A DNA stretch of 64,000 nt from Ochotona curzoniae. Its lineage: Eukaryota; Chordata; Mammalia; Lagomorpha; Ochotonidae. Location of the stretch: assembly GCF_017591425.1 (NCBI RefSeq), contig NW_024465885.1:37456501-37520500 (forward strand). The letters run 5' to 3'. Shown here piece after piece: positions 48,296-59,478 of the stretch. Under the pieces are notes generated by a model. The model was given only the letters and a program-made list of their open reading frames with translations, was not told the DNA's origin and made no database searches. A program made the translations under genes and the position numbers. Within the stretch, counting starts at the first letter, position 1. Every line of letters begins with the position of its first letter.

Positions 48296-49052
48296 GCCAT
48301 CGTTAAGTATCAGAATTCTGAATTCTGATGTCAGCCCTATATAGCCTGGCATCAGCAGTAAACGGCGTAAGTTCAATAAACATAATTTTAATTATATTTT
48401 ATTGTCTGTGTTTTTTATAAAGGAATATCACGTTAGTACCCAGATCTTTCCATTTCATGTATTGTAAATTGAAAAGAACCCTCATTCTCCTTGTTGCAAA
48501 TGTTGTTACCTTCTCCTCGGCACGATCTCAATATATTCTGCACGTTGCTACTCAAATATTTTCAAGGTATATGGACTTTAGTACAACCTCTCAATCCCAA
48601 CTAGTTACTGAAATATTAGTGGTTTTACAAGGATCTACCCTTACGGCCCTAAGTTTAAGAGACAACTATAACATCGATTTTTAATGAAATACATAATAAC
48701 CCAAAGACAAACATTTCATACGGTGAATTCTTTTCAACTGCTTTAAGAAGAAAAAAATGCAACACATCTCAGTATAAAATTCAGGGGGAGTGAAAACAAT
48801 TCCATTAAACCCTTTCCTTCTGTCTTAACATTAGAAGTTTGGAGCCAGCATTAGTGTCAAGCATCAAGACTGTAAACCTGATTGAAGGAGTTGCTTCCTA
48901 ATGTTCAATGTGATAAACAAAGCAGGGCAACCCAAAGTAATCATTTAAGTTTTTCATACTTTCAAAAGCAGGTTTTAGGAATCAGTAATCTATGAAAACA
49001 GATGAAATTCCCTGAAAGATCTAGTTTTATAATATAATCATTGCCATTCTCT
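48296..49052. other. AT-rich intronic sequence
   Basis: May contain more decayed L1M sequence. No exon supported. Confidence 0.45.
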
Positions 49053-49112
49053 TAAAATTTTTTCAAATTGTTAGTATTTTCCATGATACAGTTTTGGGAG
49101 GATTCTAGATGT
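49053..49112 (-). mobile_element. Possible short 3' remnant of repeat family A
   Basis: TTAAAATTTTTTCAAATTGT, TAGTATTTTCCATGATACAG and TTTTGGGAGG resemble the reversed terminal block (ATTTTATGATACAGTTCCAT) of the copy at 17472-17745. Confidence 0.35.
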
Positions 49113-49397
49113 TAACATCAAAACCACATCCGATTAACGTCAGAGATGTGCTAAGGGCAATGGGACAAGCTGCCCTTGGTAGAATTCCCTGGAGATAAGT
49201 ATTAGAACCTGCTTGGCCAGCGAGGAGGCATGGCAAAAGCAGGAAGTTCCACGTCCAGGATGTGGCAGGAAGGAATAACCTCTGAAGTTATCTGTTTATA
49301 GTGAAAAAGATTCAGTCAGACTTCCTGACCCATAGCCATGGATCAGCCAACTGCAAACTGAAAACAGTCTTAAGAAACCAACAGGGCCTACACTGAA
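49113..49397. other. Intronic sequence, nothing recognised
   Basis: No signature on either strand. Confidence 0.45.
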
Positions 49398-49645
49398 CAT
49401 GCTGATTCGCTCCCCAAGTGGCCACAACAGCTGGCGTAGAGCTGCTCTGAAACCAGGAGTCAGGAGCCTCTTCTTGGCCGCCCATGTAGGTGCAGGGTAC
49501 CAAGGCTTTGTACCACCCTCGACTTGTTTCCCAGGCCACAAGCAGGAAGCTGGAAGAGAAGTGGAGCAGCCAGGACATAAACTGGTACTTGTAGCATGCA
49601 AGGTTGGACTTTGGACTTTAGCCAGCAGGCTACTGCACCCAGCCC
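49398..49645 (-). mobile_element. C-type SINE lacking its tail
   Basis: Begins inside the element at TGCTGATTCGCTCCCCAAGT and continues GGAGTCAGGAGCCTCTTC, GGCCGCCCATGTAGGTGCAG, CAAGCAGGAAGCTGGAAG, GACATAAACTGGTACTTGTA, TTAGCCAGCAGGCTACTGC and CACCCAGCCC. The A-tail and purine block are missing. Confidence 0.88.
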
Positions 49646-50397
49646 ATGAACTACACATTAAAGTTAACAGAGTGCCTATTTTCTGTATATTCATTTTTCA
49701 GTGTATTTTAGCTACTTTTCTATATCAGTACAGTTATATATTCTTCAGTATGATTGCAAAAGATCCCACTTAAATAAGACAAAGGCTTTTAAAGAGCTAG
49801 TTTAACTCAACAATGCTGTCATAATATTCTCATCCATGCATAGCTATATGCTATCGTGGAATAATAATTCCTGGAATTGCTACATGGAGGATATGCATTT
49901 GAAATTCTGAATGACTGTGTTTGAATGTTGGTACTGACCGACAATAGAAGCAAACTTCAGCTCTTACGACAAGACTTTGGCAATCACAGCCTTATAAAAA
50001 TATCATCTCTCCTTTTCAACTTGCATTTCCTGGATTACAAACGAAATTAAGCATATTTTGTATTTTTACTGTGCACTATTAAGGAGATTTTCTTGCTGTC
50101 CATTTCTTTTATAGACATCTACATTGAAATAGTTATGGGTAAAATCTTATCAATCAATATTTTGAAACAATCCAGGGGGGGATAAAGAGAAGGAAGGAGA
50201 GACACTGAGAAAGCAGGCCCGAGTGTGACAACTGCTGGGGACAGGTGGTACACACCTGAGAATCTGTCATAGTCTCCCCTGCGAATTTCAATTTTTTCAT
50301 AGTAATTTTTAAAAAGCCGTTTAGACTTTTGATAATATATGTGTAACTTGGAGATGGTATGATAGATTAACTGGCTATTCCTCAGTAGCAAGCAGCA
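49646..50397. other. AT-rich intronic sequence, nothing recognised
   Basis: No signature on either strand. Confidence 0.5.
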
Positions 50398-50668
50398 ACA
50401 CCCTATATGGGCACTGATTCACGGCCTGACTGCTGTACTCCCATTCCAGCTCCCTGCTTGTGGCCTGGGAACGCTGGGAAGGACATCCCAAAGCCTTGGG
50501 ACCCTGCACCTGCATGGGAGACCAAGAAGAAGTTCCTGGCTCCTGGCTTTGGATCAGATTGCCTCTGGCCACTGTGGCCATTTGGGGAGTGAACCAGTGG
50601 ATGGAAGATCTGTCTCTCTCTTCTCCTCTCTAAAAATCTGCCTTTCCAATAAAAATAAATCTTATAAA
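50398..50668 (+). mobile_element. C-type SINE, 5'-truncated, little diverged
   Basis: Starts within the body at ACCCTATATGGGCACTGATT and continues CATTCCAGCTCCCTGCTTG, TGGCCTGGGAACGCTGGG, CTTGGGACCCTGCACCTGC, TTCCTGGCTCCTGGCTTTGG, GGGGAGTGAACCAGTGGATG, GCCTTTCCAATAAAAATAAA. The tRNA-like head is missing. Confidence 0.93.
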
Positions 50669-50692
50669 AGGTTAAGATCTTTAAAATAAAGA

Positions 50693-50714
50693 ACAGCAAC
50701 AACAACAACAAAAA
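50693..50714. repeat. (CAA)n microsatellite
   Basis: AACAGCAACAACAACAACAA with a few further A lies between two same-strand SINEs, possibly derived from the tail of the first. Confidence 0.9.
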
Positions 50715-51029
50715 AGAGCAGTGAGTGGTGCAGCAGTTAAGCAGCACATGGAATACCTGTACCCTGAATCAGCTGCTGGTACATGTCTTGGCTCTGTTGT
50801 TGCCCCTGCATTCTGCTAATTCAGTGTGGAAAAGAGCAGGTGGTGCCTCAAGTACTTGGGTCCTTGTCTCCAGCTGGGGGACTTAGACTGGGTTCCCAAT
50901 TCCTGGATTCAGCCTAGACCAGCCCTGGGTATGGTAGGCATTGGGGGAATAAACCGCAAGATGGAAGACCTGTCTGCCTGCCTTTCAAGTAAAGTGCAAA
51001 TAAGTAAAAATGCGGGAAAAAAAAAAAAA
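50715..51029 (+). mobile_element. C-type SINE, full length, diverged
   Basis: GAGCAGTGAGTGGTGCAGCA with GTTAAGCAGCACATGG, CTTGGCTCTGTTGTTGCCC, TGCCTCAAGTACTTGGGTCC, CAATTCCTGGATTCAGCC, TGGGGGAATAAACCGCAAG, TGCCTGCCTTTCAAGTAAAG, ending in a run of about 13 A at 51017-51029. Confidence 0.88.
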
Positions 51030-51746
51030 GGATGTTCATTGTTAGCATTTCTTACTGACCTGGAAGAAGTCTTTTTATGACAGGTACTATAACTGCCCAG
51101 CTTCCCTCTATGCAGTGTGAGACACTCAAACATTATTGAATAATCCACCTTTCTGTCTCTAATTTGAAAAGCCATTTTTATCCTGCGCCAGCACGCAATG
51201 TACACAGATGTTTAATTCTTGACTTCGTTTTGTCCCACTGATTTTTCTGCACATGTGCTGTGCAGTTACAACTTCTGTATCTACCCGTTTGTCACCAACT
51301 GCTTATGTCTGCCTTTATTTTTTTATTTTTTTATGCCATGTCTCTATTCTTACCTAATGGTTTTCCCAAAGCACTTTCGGAATAAAGTCTTCATTTCCCT
51401 AAGTGTCTGCTCACTGACATGTATTCCTTGCTGTAAAGCTGCCTCCCAGAGTGTAGCTTTACTTCCCCTTTCACATGGAAATGTTTTCATGCTACTGCCC
51501 AGCGGCTCACTGTTCCCTTCAGACTTTGAATTCACTTGACATACTACCTCACACACATGTACAAAGTATTTGCTCAGTTACTGCGAAAGGTCAGACTACG
51601 CAAACAGTGCTGATAAGACACCTGAACCCTGCCATTTACATAGGCCTTATCTGCATGAGTGAGCAGCTGACTAGAAGCTTCCTAAAGGAGCAAGTCCACT
51701 CTGAAGCCAAGGATTTAAATGGGATACCTTAGCTTTTTATATCAGC
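51030..51746. other. Intronic sequence, nothing recognised
   Basis: A plus-strand frame of 106 codons at 51219-51539 has no splice support. Confidence 0.5.
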
Positions 51747-52070
51747 CTTTTTAAGATTTTCTTTCTTTTTATTAGAAAGGTAGATTTACGCAAAGGAGAA
51801 ACAGAGAGAAAGAGCTTCCATCTACTGGTTCACTCCCCAAATGGCCACAACAGCCTGAATTGAGCAGATCTGAAGCCAGGAGCCAGGAGCTTCTTCCTGG
51901 TCTCCCATGCAGGTGCAGGGTCCCAAGGCCTTAGGCCGTCCTGCACTGCTCTCCCAGGTCACAAGCAGGGAGCTGCACGGGAAGTGGAACAGCCTGGACA
52001 TGCGATGTCCATGTACGGGATTCCCAGTGGCATGTGCAAGCCAAGGATTTAGCCACCGTGGTGGGCCTGT
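51747..52070 (-). mobile_element. C-type SINE, full length
   Basis: Reversed: TTTAAGATTTTCTTTCTTTT, GGTAGATTTACGCAAAGGAG, GGTTCACTCCCCAAATGGCC, GAAGCCAGGAGCCAGGAGC, TTCTTCCTGGTCTCCCATGC, CCAAGGCCTTAGGCCGTCC, ACAAGCAGGGAGCTGCACGG, ATTTAGCCACCGTGGTGGGC. Imperfectly similar bases (ATCAGCCTTTTT and ATAAGCCTTTTA) flank it and may be a worn target-site duplication. Confidence 0.94.
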
Positions 52071-54581
52071 ACATAAGCCTTTTAATTTCGCTTTATTGTT
52101 CTAGCTTCATAGGAAGATGTGACTTCTTAAACATTTTTTTAACGGCGTGACAATTTATTAGAAAAAAGTAGCAAAGAACATCTGTTTTCACAGCGCAACT
52201 GTTCAATTAATCCATGTTAAGTCAGCCTCAAAGCACTTGGCTGCAGCCACAGGATGTGGGTGTAATGGGATCACACACAGGGACACCTGATAGGGCCTCA
52301 CACTTGCGGGGTCAGAGGAGAGCACTGGAGAGCAGGGCAAGTAAATGCTTCTCAAATCAAAACATCAAAAATTCCTGCAGATCTTGAGTGTTCGTCTTGA
52401 AACAGCCAAATCCTGTCCAGCCCAGGCTAATTCTCCAAATTGAACTTAATAAAACAAAAAAACAAAAAACACAAGCAAAATCTCCCCAATTGAAAAAAAA
52501 AAGCATGCCATGCCATTCAATTCAGATTTTTTTTCAAGTGAATGAAATTTAAAAGCTTTCTGAGAAACTACTAAAAGCGCACAGAGATTTTGCTCCTAAA
52601 ATCTAATGTTTCAATGACATCAGCAGAGAAACAGACTGAAAAATGTGAATAGAAATGCACATTTTTCCATTCACAGTCAAAGCTACCAGGAGCTGACACC
52701 AAGAAGCCAGGAGGATTCTACCTAAAGCATCAGCAACACCCACCATGTAAGGATCCAGCTGCAGGTGCCTGAAGCCACCTGTCCCTCCAGAAAGATCCCT
52801 AATTACCTCTTTGCCAGCCCTCTGGAAACCCGATAGACAAATCTGTTACCCAAGGAGTTAGCAGAGACCTCTGAAAGAGAGGCAGGAATGTTGTAGCTGT
52901 CTGCAGCCAGTCCAAGACGCCAGGCTGTGCCTGCTGGCAACAAAAGGGAGGGCGGGAGAAGGCACAGGAGAGCTGAGGCATCCTGGACAAGCGTGCTTCA
53001 CATTCCTTCTCAAGTCATTTCCCTTCTAGGCTCCCTGAGGAGGGGCAGGCAGAGGGGGAAGGAGAAGCAGACAATCATCAGGAAAATGGGGCTTACTCTA
53101 AACTCTGTAAGGACCTGACCACAGGGGAGTCTACCCAAAACTACTAATCAGCCATTCTGCTTCCATGCATCAAAAGTCCTAGCAATGAAAACGTGAGATA
53201 CTAGAGCTTGCCGTGTACTACGGGGTGCTGAAACAGGAAAACAAGCAGTCTCCCAAGCAGCTGTGCCTCCTCCCTGGCTCTGCATGTCCAAAGGGGTAAG
53301 GTGTGGTCGACCTGAACTAAGAAGGTCCAGGGAGAGACACTGCTAAAAGGCTGAACCGGGTTAAATCAAAGCCATTTCTTATTCATCCAAGGCTTTCCAC
53401 TGATTGCCATCTATGCTTTGCAGCTGATTGATTCAATTTTTCTTCTGACCAACTTCTTTACAGACCTTTGTTGATATGGAAATAGTCTGAGGAAGCAAAG
53501 TCACTCTCCCGAGGCGTAGTTCTCATAAACTGATAGCACTCAGACTCAACCAAGGCTAAAAGACCTCAGTGTTTACACTGAGGACTATCAAGTCTCCATT
53601 GACAAAAAGGGATCAGGTTGGAATGGAGGGAGTGGTTGTAAAAAGGACAGAGAAGATATCAATAGGGGCAATGACCCTCAGAGATTCCTGCAGGTGAAGG
53701 GTGGGAAATAGAGCACAGCAGCCAGGAACTGGAAGTCCATCAGATCCAGTCTTCCCAATCTCCTGCACTTCAAGGCTTGTTTCTCATGGAGCCGACACCC
53801 AGATCAAGGAGCAACACTGGCTCAACTCCATCCACTGGACCATTCTCCAACACATGAGAGCAATTACGAAGAGGCAGGGGGAGTTTCAGCTGGCCCCTCT
53901 CAGTTGGCGATGGCAGGGGTCAGCTCTCAGGCTGCTCTTGAAGAGTAAACAAAGAGCCCCCTCCTTCAGAGAGCTGTTGGTGACAATGACAACTGCTAGT
54001 ATCATCAGCCTCACGCTGCACCCTATTTTTACCCATGTCAGATATACAAATGCTTACTCCACAACTAATACATCATAAAAAACACATTGTGGACTGCCAA
54101 GTTTATAATGCAAATGAACTCCATACAACAACAACACACACCTTGAAATCACTGTGAAACAGTATTTCTCCTTATTTAAAATTTTAACAGGCACAAAGAT
54201 AAATTGTTATTCTGATAGTTCTTAAATACTTACAATACAGAATGTCTCTTAAAATTCTCCTCTAACTGAAAGGACTCAGTATGAAAGAGCCTCACCACTG
54301 GTTTTCCATAAATGATTCACCAGTGTGAACCATGATGGAAAACATATGCATTCTCGACCAGTGGGATGTCTGCAACACTTCATGTAATTTCAAGACACTC
54401 CAGCAAACTTCCATCACACTGACTTGTAATTATTATCTCCTCCAGCTCAAATGCGTTTCCCTCCACTCTAACTTGAATATCTAGGACCTTGTAAATTCAA
54501 CTGACAAAAGGCAGGTTAGTGTAGAGAAAAAAAAAAACATGAATTTTATTTGATATTATCATTTCTTCAATGAGGAAAGAA
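52071..54581. other. Unique intronic sequence, 2.5 kb
   Basis: Short A-rich patches near 52450-52500, otherwise mixed composition. The plus-strand frame of 125 codons at 53701-54078 has no splice arrangement or family resemblance. Confidence 0.5.
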
Positions 54582-54889
54582 GGGGTGGCACAACGGCTCA
54601 GCGGCTAATGCTCTACCTGCAAGAGCCAGGATCCCATATAGGTGCCAGTTGTGTCCCAGCTGCTGCACTTCTTATCCAGCGCCCTGCTTTTGGTCTGGTA
54701 AAGCGATGGAGGATAACCAACAGCCTTGGGACTCTGCACCTGTGTGGGAGACCAAGAAGCTCTAGTTCCTGGCTTCAGACTGGCTCAGCTTCAGCCGTTG
54801 CAGTCATTGGGGGAGTGAATCAGAGTATGGAAGGTATTTCTCTTCTCTATAAATCTACCTTTCCTGTAAAAATAAATCAATCTTTAATA
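54582..54889 (+). mobile_element. C-type SINE, full length
   Basis: GGGGTGGCACAACGGCTCAG, head CGGCTAATGCTCTACCTGC, CCAGGATCCCATATAGGTGC, CCAGCTGCTGCACTTC, CCTTGGGACTCTGCACCTGT, GTTCCTGGCTTCAGACTGGC, GGGGGAGTGAATCAGAGTAT, then TCTTCTCTATAAATCTACC and TTTCCTGTAAAAATAAATCA. The tail runs directly into a (TG)n microsatellite. Confidence 0.94.
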
Positions 54890-54922
54890 TGTGTGTGTGT
54901 GTGTGTGCGTGTGTGTGTGTGT
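54890..54922. repeat. (TG)n microsatellite at a SINE tail
   Basis: About sixteen TG dinucleotides with one GCG interruption near 54907. On the APP strand it is a CA repeat. Confidence 0.96.
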
Positions 54923-55754
54923 ATCAAAGGAGTAGTTAGGCCTGACAGTTTAGATACCATTTTAACAAAGAAAAATATTGTAAGAAGATATGACAAGACA
55001 AAAAAGTTTTTGGATTTCAGGGGGAGTGTAAATTGTGGGATGCTAGTTGCAAGTGATGGTTATTTTGATAGTTTATTTATGAAGACTGACACCACTGCCA
55101 CGAACATGGTCCCCAGCAGTAAGAGCCTTCTGCTCTTTCTGACACAGAAGAGGGGAGGGAAGACACAGTCACAAAAATAAACCTGTACCCTGTCTTAAGG
55201 CAAAAGGGCTATGTGTCATAATTTTGCCGGTGTCTGTTCTTTCTCACTTCCTTCAGCTTAAAAATAATCTTTATGGCATATTTTGGGGTGGCACATTCTG
55301 ATCCCCTTTATACTCCTAGACTGGATTTCTCTCCCCAGTCTCTCACTGCTGCCTTCATTTTTCTTCACAGCACCAGTTGTCCAGTGGCATGCAATAGCAC
55401 AGACGTGGGTCTGCTCTCTGCCCTGATAAAGTACAAAATCTGTGAGATCAGAGACTTGACCTTTATTATGACTGTGTTGAACAAATCAATAAGTTTGTTA
55501 CAGCTCAGCTGTATATCATCAGAATTCTTGTAACTTTGATATTACAGAAATTTGGTTTTATTGTCATTTTTTCTAACAGGGCCAGTACATCATTACAGTT
55601 TTACAACAATAAAATTTTGTTCCAGAAATCTATAGGATGAAACATGGTAACAAAACTGCTTTCCTGACCATATCAACAGCCAATAACAATCAAAACCTGT
55701 GTGGGTGTGCTCCAAACGGCTTTGCTACCCGACACTGGGTCCCATGAAAGCAGC
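54923..55754. other. Intronic sequence, nothing recognised
   Basis: No repeat or exon signature. Confidence 0.5.
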
Positions 55755-56022
55755 CCTTGGTCTAAGGCACAGCAGTTAAGATGCCTCTTGGCATGGCACC
55801 ATCCTGACCCACAGTGCTGCGTTTGAGTCTCGGTCCAGGTTCCTGGATAACTTGGGATGCAGCAGATGATTATCCAAGGACTAAGGTCTCCGTCCCCACA
55901 TGGGAGTATCCTTTTCTCTTTTTGTCTGGCCCAGTCCCTGATGTTCGGGGATTCTAGGGCGTTACCTAGCACACGGGAGTTCTCCTCTCTCTCTTCCTCT
56001 CTTCCCAATAAACAAAAACGTA
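55755..56022 (+). mobile_element. C-type SINE, diverged
   Basis: AAGGCACAGCAGTTAAGATG head, GCTGCGTTTGAGTCTCGGTC, CCAGGTTCCTGGATAACTTG, CCCACATGGGAGTATCC, TCTGGCCCAGTCCCTGATG, then a CTCCTCTCTCTCTTCCTCTC stretch and CCCAATAAACAAAAACG. Part of the middle is missing. Confidence 0.72.
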
Positions 56023-56229
56023 TTAATAACAATCTTAGAGATCTAAAAAAGATAAATATGGTTCCTTTGTGTGGGCTGCAGATTTTTCAGGAAACTCATA
56101 AGATTTATATTTCTCACTTGTTTAAAAAGAAAAAAAAAAACGACATAAAGTCAGGAAAGGTTTCTCTGCAAAGAAATAGGAAAAAGAATGCTGCTTTGTT
56201 TCCACCTGTGTAATCACATAAACCAACAA

Positions 56230-56403
56230 ATGCTAGGTTCTGGGGCCCCTGTACCCGTATGAAAGACGCAGATGGCGTTCCCAGCTTCTGGATTCAGCAA
56301 CTGCAGGAGTTTGGGAGTGAACCAGCACACGGATCTCAGTCTCTTTCTCTGGCTCTCTTCAAGTAACCAAAAATTTAAAACAAAAACAAACAAACAAAAA
56401 AGA
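56230..56403 (+). mobile_element. C-type SINE, 3' half
   Basis: TTCTGGGGCCCCTGTACCCG, a GAAAGACGCAGATGGCG block, CCAGCTTCTGGATTCAGC, GGGAGTGAACCAGCACACGG, TCTTTCTCTGGCTCTCTTC, AAGTAACCAAAAATTTAAAA and a CAAA-rich tail. The 5' half is absent. Confidence 0.8.
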
Positions 56404-56999
56404 ACTACCCACTGGTGACCCATGCCCTCCTATGAGGACCACCTCTCAGATACTGTTACTGGATCAAGCACCGCTCTCATAATTCAGCAATCATAATTTA
56501 AGATTCTGAGGTGTAAACATCCGCATGAGATGGACAGACAAACCCTATTTAAGCCATCTCAGTCTTTCCTTAAGTCCTGAAACCAATCGCAATTCCTTAC
56601 ATATGTATTTTTCAATATACCCACACACCCAACAGAGTATGAAAGGCCAAGTTATGTCCATCACCCTTCCTCTCAGTGGGAAGTTGACATTTCAGTGTTC
56701 TCCATCACTAAACCTGGGTACCAAGTTTTTAAAATGCAAATTGACCACCTGACCCAGTTTCCTACTTCGCTATTCCAGAGGTTGCAAATGTACCTATTAT
56801 TTCTTACCCTGATGCAAAACAGTTTTGCCCAGATCAGCCAGATCTTCTTCAAGTCAGCAAGATTTTCTTAATGTTCCTAGCTCAATATTTACCTGGCAGC
56901 AACAACTTCACTTTAACATATATTAAAGTCAACCCAGTAACATGGAACCACACAAGAGGAATCAAGGTGATAAATAGACAGAGCCCAACAGCAAGGATG
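56404..56999. other. Intronic sequence, nothing recognised
   Basis: No repeat or exon signature. Confidence 0.5.
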
Positions 57000-57095
57000 G
57001 GCTTTTGATCCTAAGTTCCTGTGTGATTCTGAGCAACTCAAACACTCTAGATCGTCTTTTTTTCGTCTCACAAATGAAGGGAGCTTAAAAAGGAG
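57000..57095 (+). mobile_element. MIR relic
   Basis: TTCCTGTGTGATTCTGAGCA, ACTCAAACACTCTAGATCG, TCTCACAAATGAAGGGAGC align in order with MIR (ctgtgtgaccttgggcaagt, tacttaacctctctgtgcc, cctcatctgtaaaatgggga). Confidence 0.6.
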
Positions 57096-57164
57096 GTTTC
57101 ATTTGATTTTGCTCCAAAAACTGAGATTTTCTTCTTATTCAGCAATAGGTTCAGTTAACCTTCT

Positions 57165-57460
57165 AGATTTACACTATCCAATGCGATAGACAGCGGTCAT
57201 ATGTGATTAAACGCTTGCCATGTAGTAGGTCTGAATTCACGTTTGCTCTGTGTGAAAACTCTTAAAAACATGATATGAAGAAAGCATAAGATATAATTCA
57301 CAAATACCTTTTACACTGACCACATGTTTAAATATTTTGGATTTACTGACCTGTTACAACCAATTTCACCATTTCATCTTTTATTTGGCCACTCGAATTT
57401 TAGAATTGGATCTAATGATCCATTACACTTAGGGTGGATAGTGCTGCTTTAGAGCCAGGA
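57165..57460 (+). mobile_element. Nearly complete nonautonomous hAT-type DNA transposon relic
   Basis: The left end reads ACACTATCCAATGCGATAGA and the right end GGATAGTGCTG, recalling the inverted termini of a common mammalian hAT family (cactgtccaat ... attggacagcgctg). Internal blocks also fit: CGCTTGCCATGTAGTAGGTC, TGAATTCACGTTTGCTCTGT, ACCACATGTTTAAATATTTT, CCAATTTCACCATTTCATC and TTTGGCCACTCGAATTTTAG. It has no transposase and was always nonautonomous. Confidence 0.72.
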
Positions 57461-58479
57461 CTGGGCACAAGTAAAGGATGGAGGAATTTTGAGACAAGCT
57501 GCCCCCAGCAGAGCATCTGAACGGAATAATGGCTATTATTCCTGTCTGTTCATGTGAGACCTTGGTGCTTACCATTCCCATACTTGCTTAGAAGGGGTTA
57601 CTTTAAAACATGCTTTTGTTTTCTTATCTTCAGCACCAAAAATGAATCAACATTAAAAGACCCTGAGCCTAAAAGTAATCACTGACACTTTATTGACTCC
57701 AGGTCTGAATCTTGATTTTTACTAAACACAGACCTTAAGGAAATTCCTAAATAAATGTGCCTTTTCACAACCACTTTCAATCTTATCAGATCCCTATGAA
57801 TCAAATACATGCTTAAAGTAACAATTTAACATACTTCACAAAGATATTTACAATCATCCATTTTGAAACTCATGTTTGAACTTAGTAGATATGACTACAA
57901 TGAACTTGCATGGAAGGACCATATTTTTACTTTATCAACACTCACTAGGAATTTATCAACAATTTTCTACCAACTTGGGTAATGTATTTTAAATAGTGAG
58001 AAGCAGGTATAGTTTTTAAAAGCTTGCTTATTTAGAAATACAAAAGAATATGAGCAAATGCAATGAAATAGTAATACAATCTAGATGGGTGCAGAGTAAA
58101 CACTCAAGAGCTCTTCTTAGATTCTCACTGTCCACCTTTCTCATTGCAGGGACCTCAAACAAAGGTATTCATCTGCAGGGATGCAAAATCGGCTACTGAC
58201 ACAGAACAAACAGTATTCCTCCTCTCTGCCATCTAGACCAAGGCAGGCCACCCATGTCAGGTGAGGCATTAGCACCCATTAGTTAGGAAAAACATAATCT
58301 CAACACATGAGCAGCATGATAGGATTGAAACATACTTCCAAATATATATTACAGTTACTATTTCTAATTCTCATTAACTATTCCAAAAACAAATTTCCAC
58401 CTGCTTTCTGTAGGCAGTACAAAAATGTACAGATAAAACATGTCTTGACACTTCAATTTAAAAAACAAAATGCCAAGAT
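57461..58479. other. Unique intronic sequence, 1 kb
   Basis: AT-rich; no repeat or exon recognised. Confidence 0.5.
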
Positions 58480-58496
58480 TAAAATGATCACGTTTG

Positions 58497-58835
58497 GGCC
58501 CTGCGCAGTGGCGCAAGTGGTTAGGTCCTCGCCTTGCACGCCTGGGATCCCATATGGGCGCCGGTTCTAATCCCAGCAGCCCCGCTTCCCTTCCAGCTCC
58601 CTGCCTGTGGCCCGGGAAAGCACTCAAGGACGGCCCAAAGCTTTGGGACCCTGCACCCGCGTGGGAGACCCAGAAGAGGCTCCTGGCTTCGGATCGGCAT
58701 AGTATCAGCCCGTTGCGGCTCACTTGGGGAGTGAATCATCGGACGGAAGATCTTCCTCTCTGTCTCTCCTCTCTGTATATCTGCCTTTCCAATAAAAAAT
58801 AATAAAAATAAATCTTTAAAAAAAATAAAATAAAA
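58497..58835 (+). mobile_element. Young full-length C-type SINE with perfect 17-bp target-site duplication
   Basis: TAAAATGATCACGTTTG occurs exactly at 58480-58496 and 58836-58852. The element begins GGCCCTGCGCAGTGGCGCAA. A box TGGCGCAAGTG is at 58509-58519 and B box GGTTCTAATCC at 58563-58573. The body is nearly identical to 42117-42446. The tail is an A-rich run broken by T (AAATAATAAAAATAAATC and beyond). It is antisense to APP. Confidence 0.98.
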
Positions 58836-58852
58836 TAAAATGATCACGTTTG

Positions 58853-59158
58853 AACAACTCTTCTGATTCATTTCTAAGGGAATCAGAGTTGAAAAAAATC
58901 GGTCCAAAAGCAGCTTTTGTGGAAACATATTTTCAACCTGTTCATAAGGTAAAATCAGGCACAGTACGGCAAACAGGACGTATTTTAAACAAATCTTTAA
59001 AGCACAGATAAAATCCCTACTACAAAAACCCCTAAGGCTTCCTAAATAGGTGATTGCTTCAAGCCTGCTCAGAACTAGAGGTTTTTCCAAATCTTTCTTT
59101 AAGCAGACACTTTCCAGTATGTATCCTTATCTAATCATTTTTAAAATACCTGAAATGA
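58853..59158. other. Intronic sequence, nothing recognised
   Basis: No signature on either strand. Confidence 0.5.
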
Positions 59159-59478
59159 AGGGCAGGCACTTAGCTAAGCATCTTACATTGCCACTTGGGA
59201 TGCCCATGTACCGTAACGGAGCCACTGATTCTAGTCCTGACTGCCTTATTTCTCATCCAATTTCCAGTCAGTGGGCAACCTGCAAGGCAGCAACTGGTGT
59301 CTCAAGTGCTTGGGCTGTTACCAAGCTCACGGCAGACCCAGGTGGAATTCTCCCAGTTCCTGGCTTCAGCCCAAGGCAGCCCTGGTTGCTGTGGTCACTT
59401 CAAAAGTGAATTGGCAGATGGAAGAGCTAGCTCTCTCTCACTCCTAAACTCTCTGCCCTTCAAATAAAATAAAAATGA
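59159..59478 (+). mobile_element. C-type SINE, full length, diverged
   Basis: AGGGCAGGCACTTAGCTAAG head, CACTTGGGATGCCCATGTAC, GATTCTAGTCCTGACTGCC, TGTCTCAAGTGCTTGGGCTG, CCAGTTCCTGGCTTCAGCC, GCAGATGGAAGAGCTAGCTC, TCTCTCACTCCTAAACTCTC, and CTTCAAATAAAATAAAAATG tail. Confidence 0.9.

Noticed and set aside
48838..48890. Possible SINE head (GGAGCCAGCATTAGTGTCAA)
   Set aside because: Only the first 20-odd bases resemble a worn SINE head; no body blocks follow.
53701..54078. Plus-strand frame of 125 codons
   Set aside because: Open by chance: no acceptor and donor pair, no family resemblance, strand opposite to the only gene.
54608..55180. Plus-strand open frame of 190 codons, the longest in the window
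   Set aside because: It begins in the head of a C-type SINE, crosses the whole SINE and the (TG)n microsatellite, and ends in unique intron. It has no protein resemblance or splice context, so it is an artefact of open SINE frames.
58521..59090. Minus-strand open frame of 189 codons
   Set aside because: It ends through the antisense strand of the young SINE at 58497-58835; similar frames appear at 42150-42497 and 50403-50747 for the same reason.
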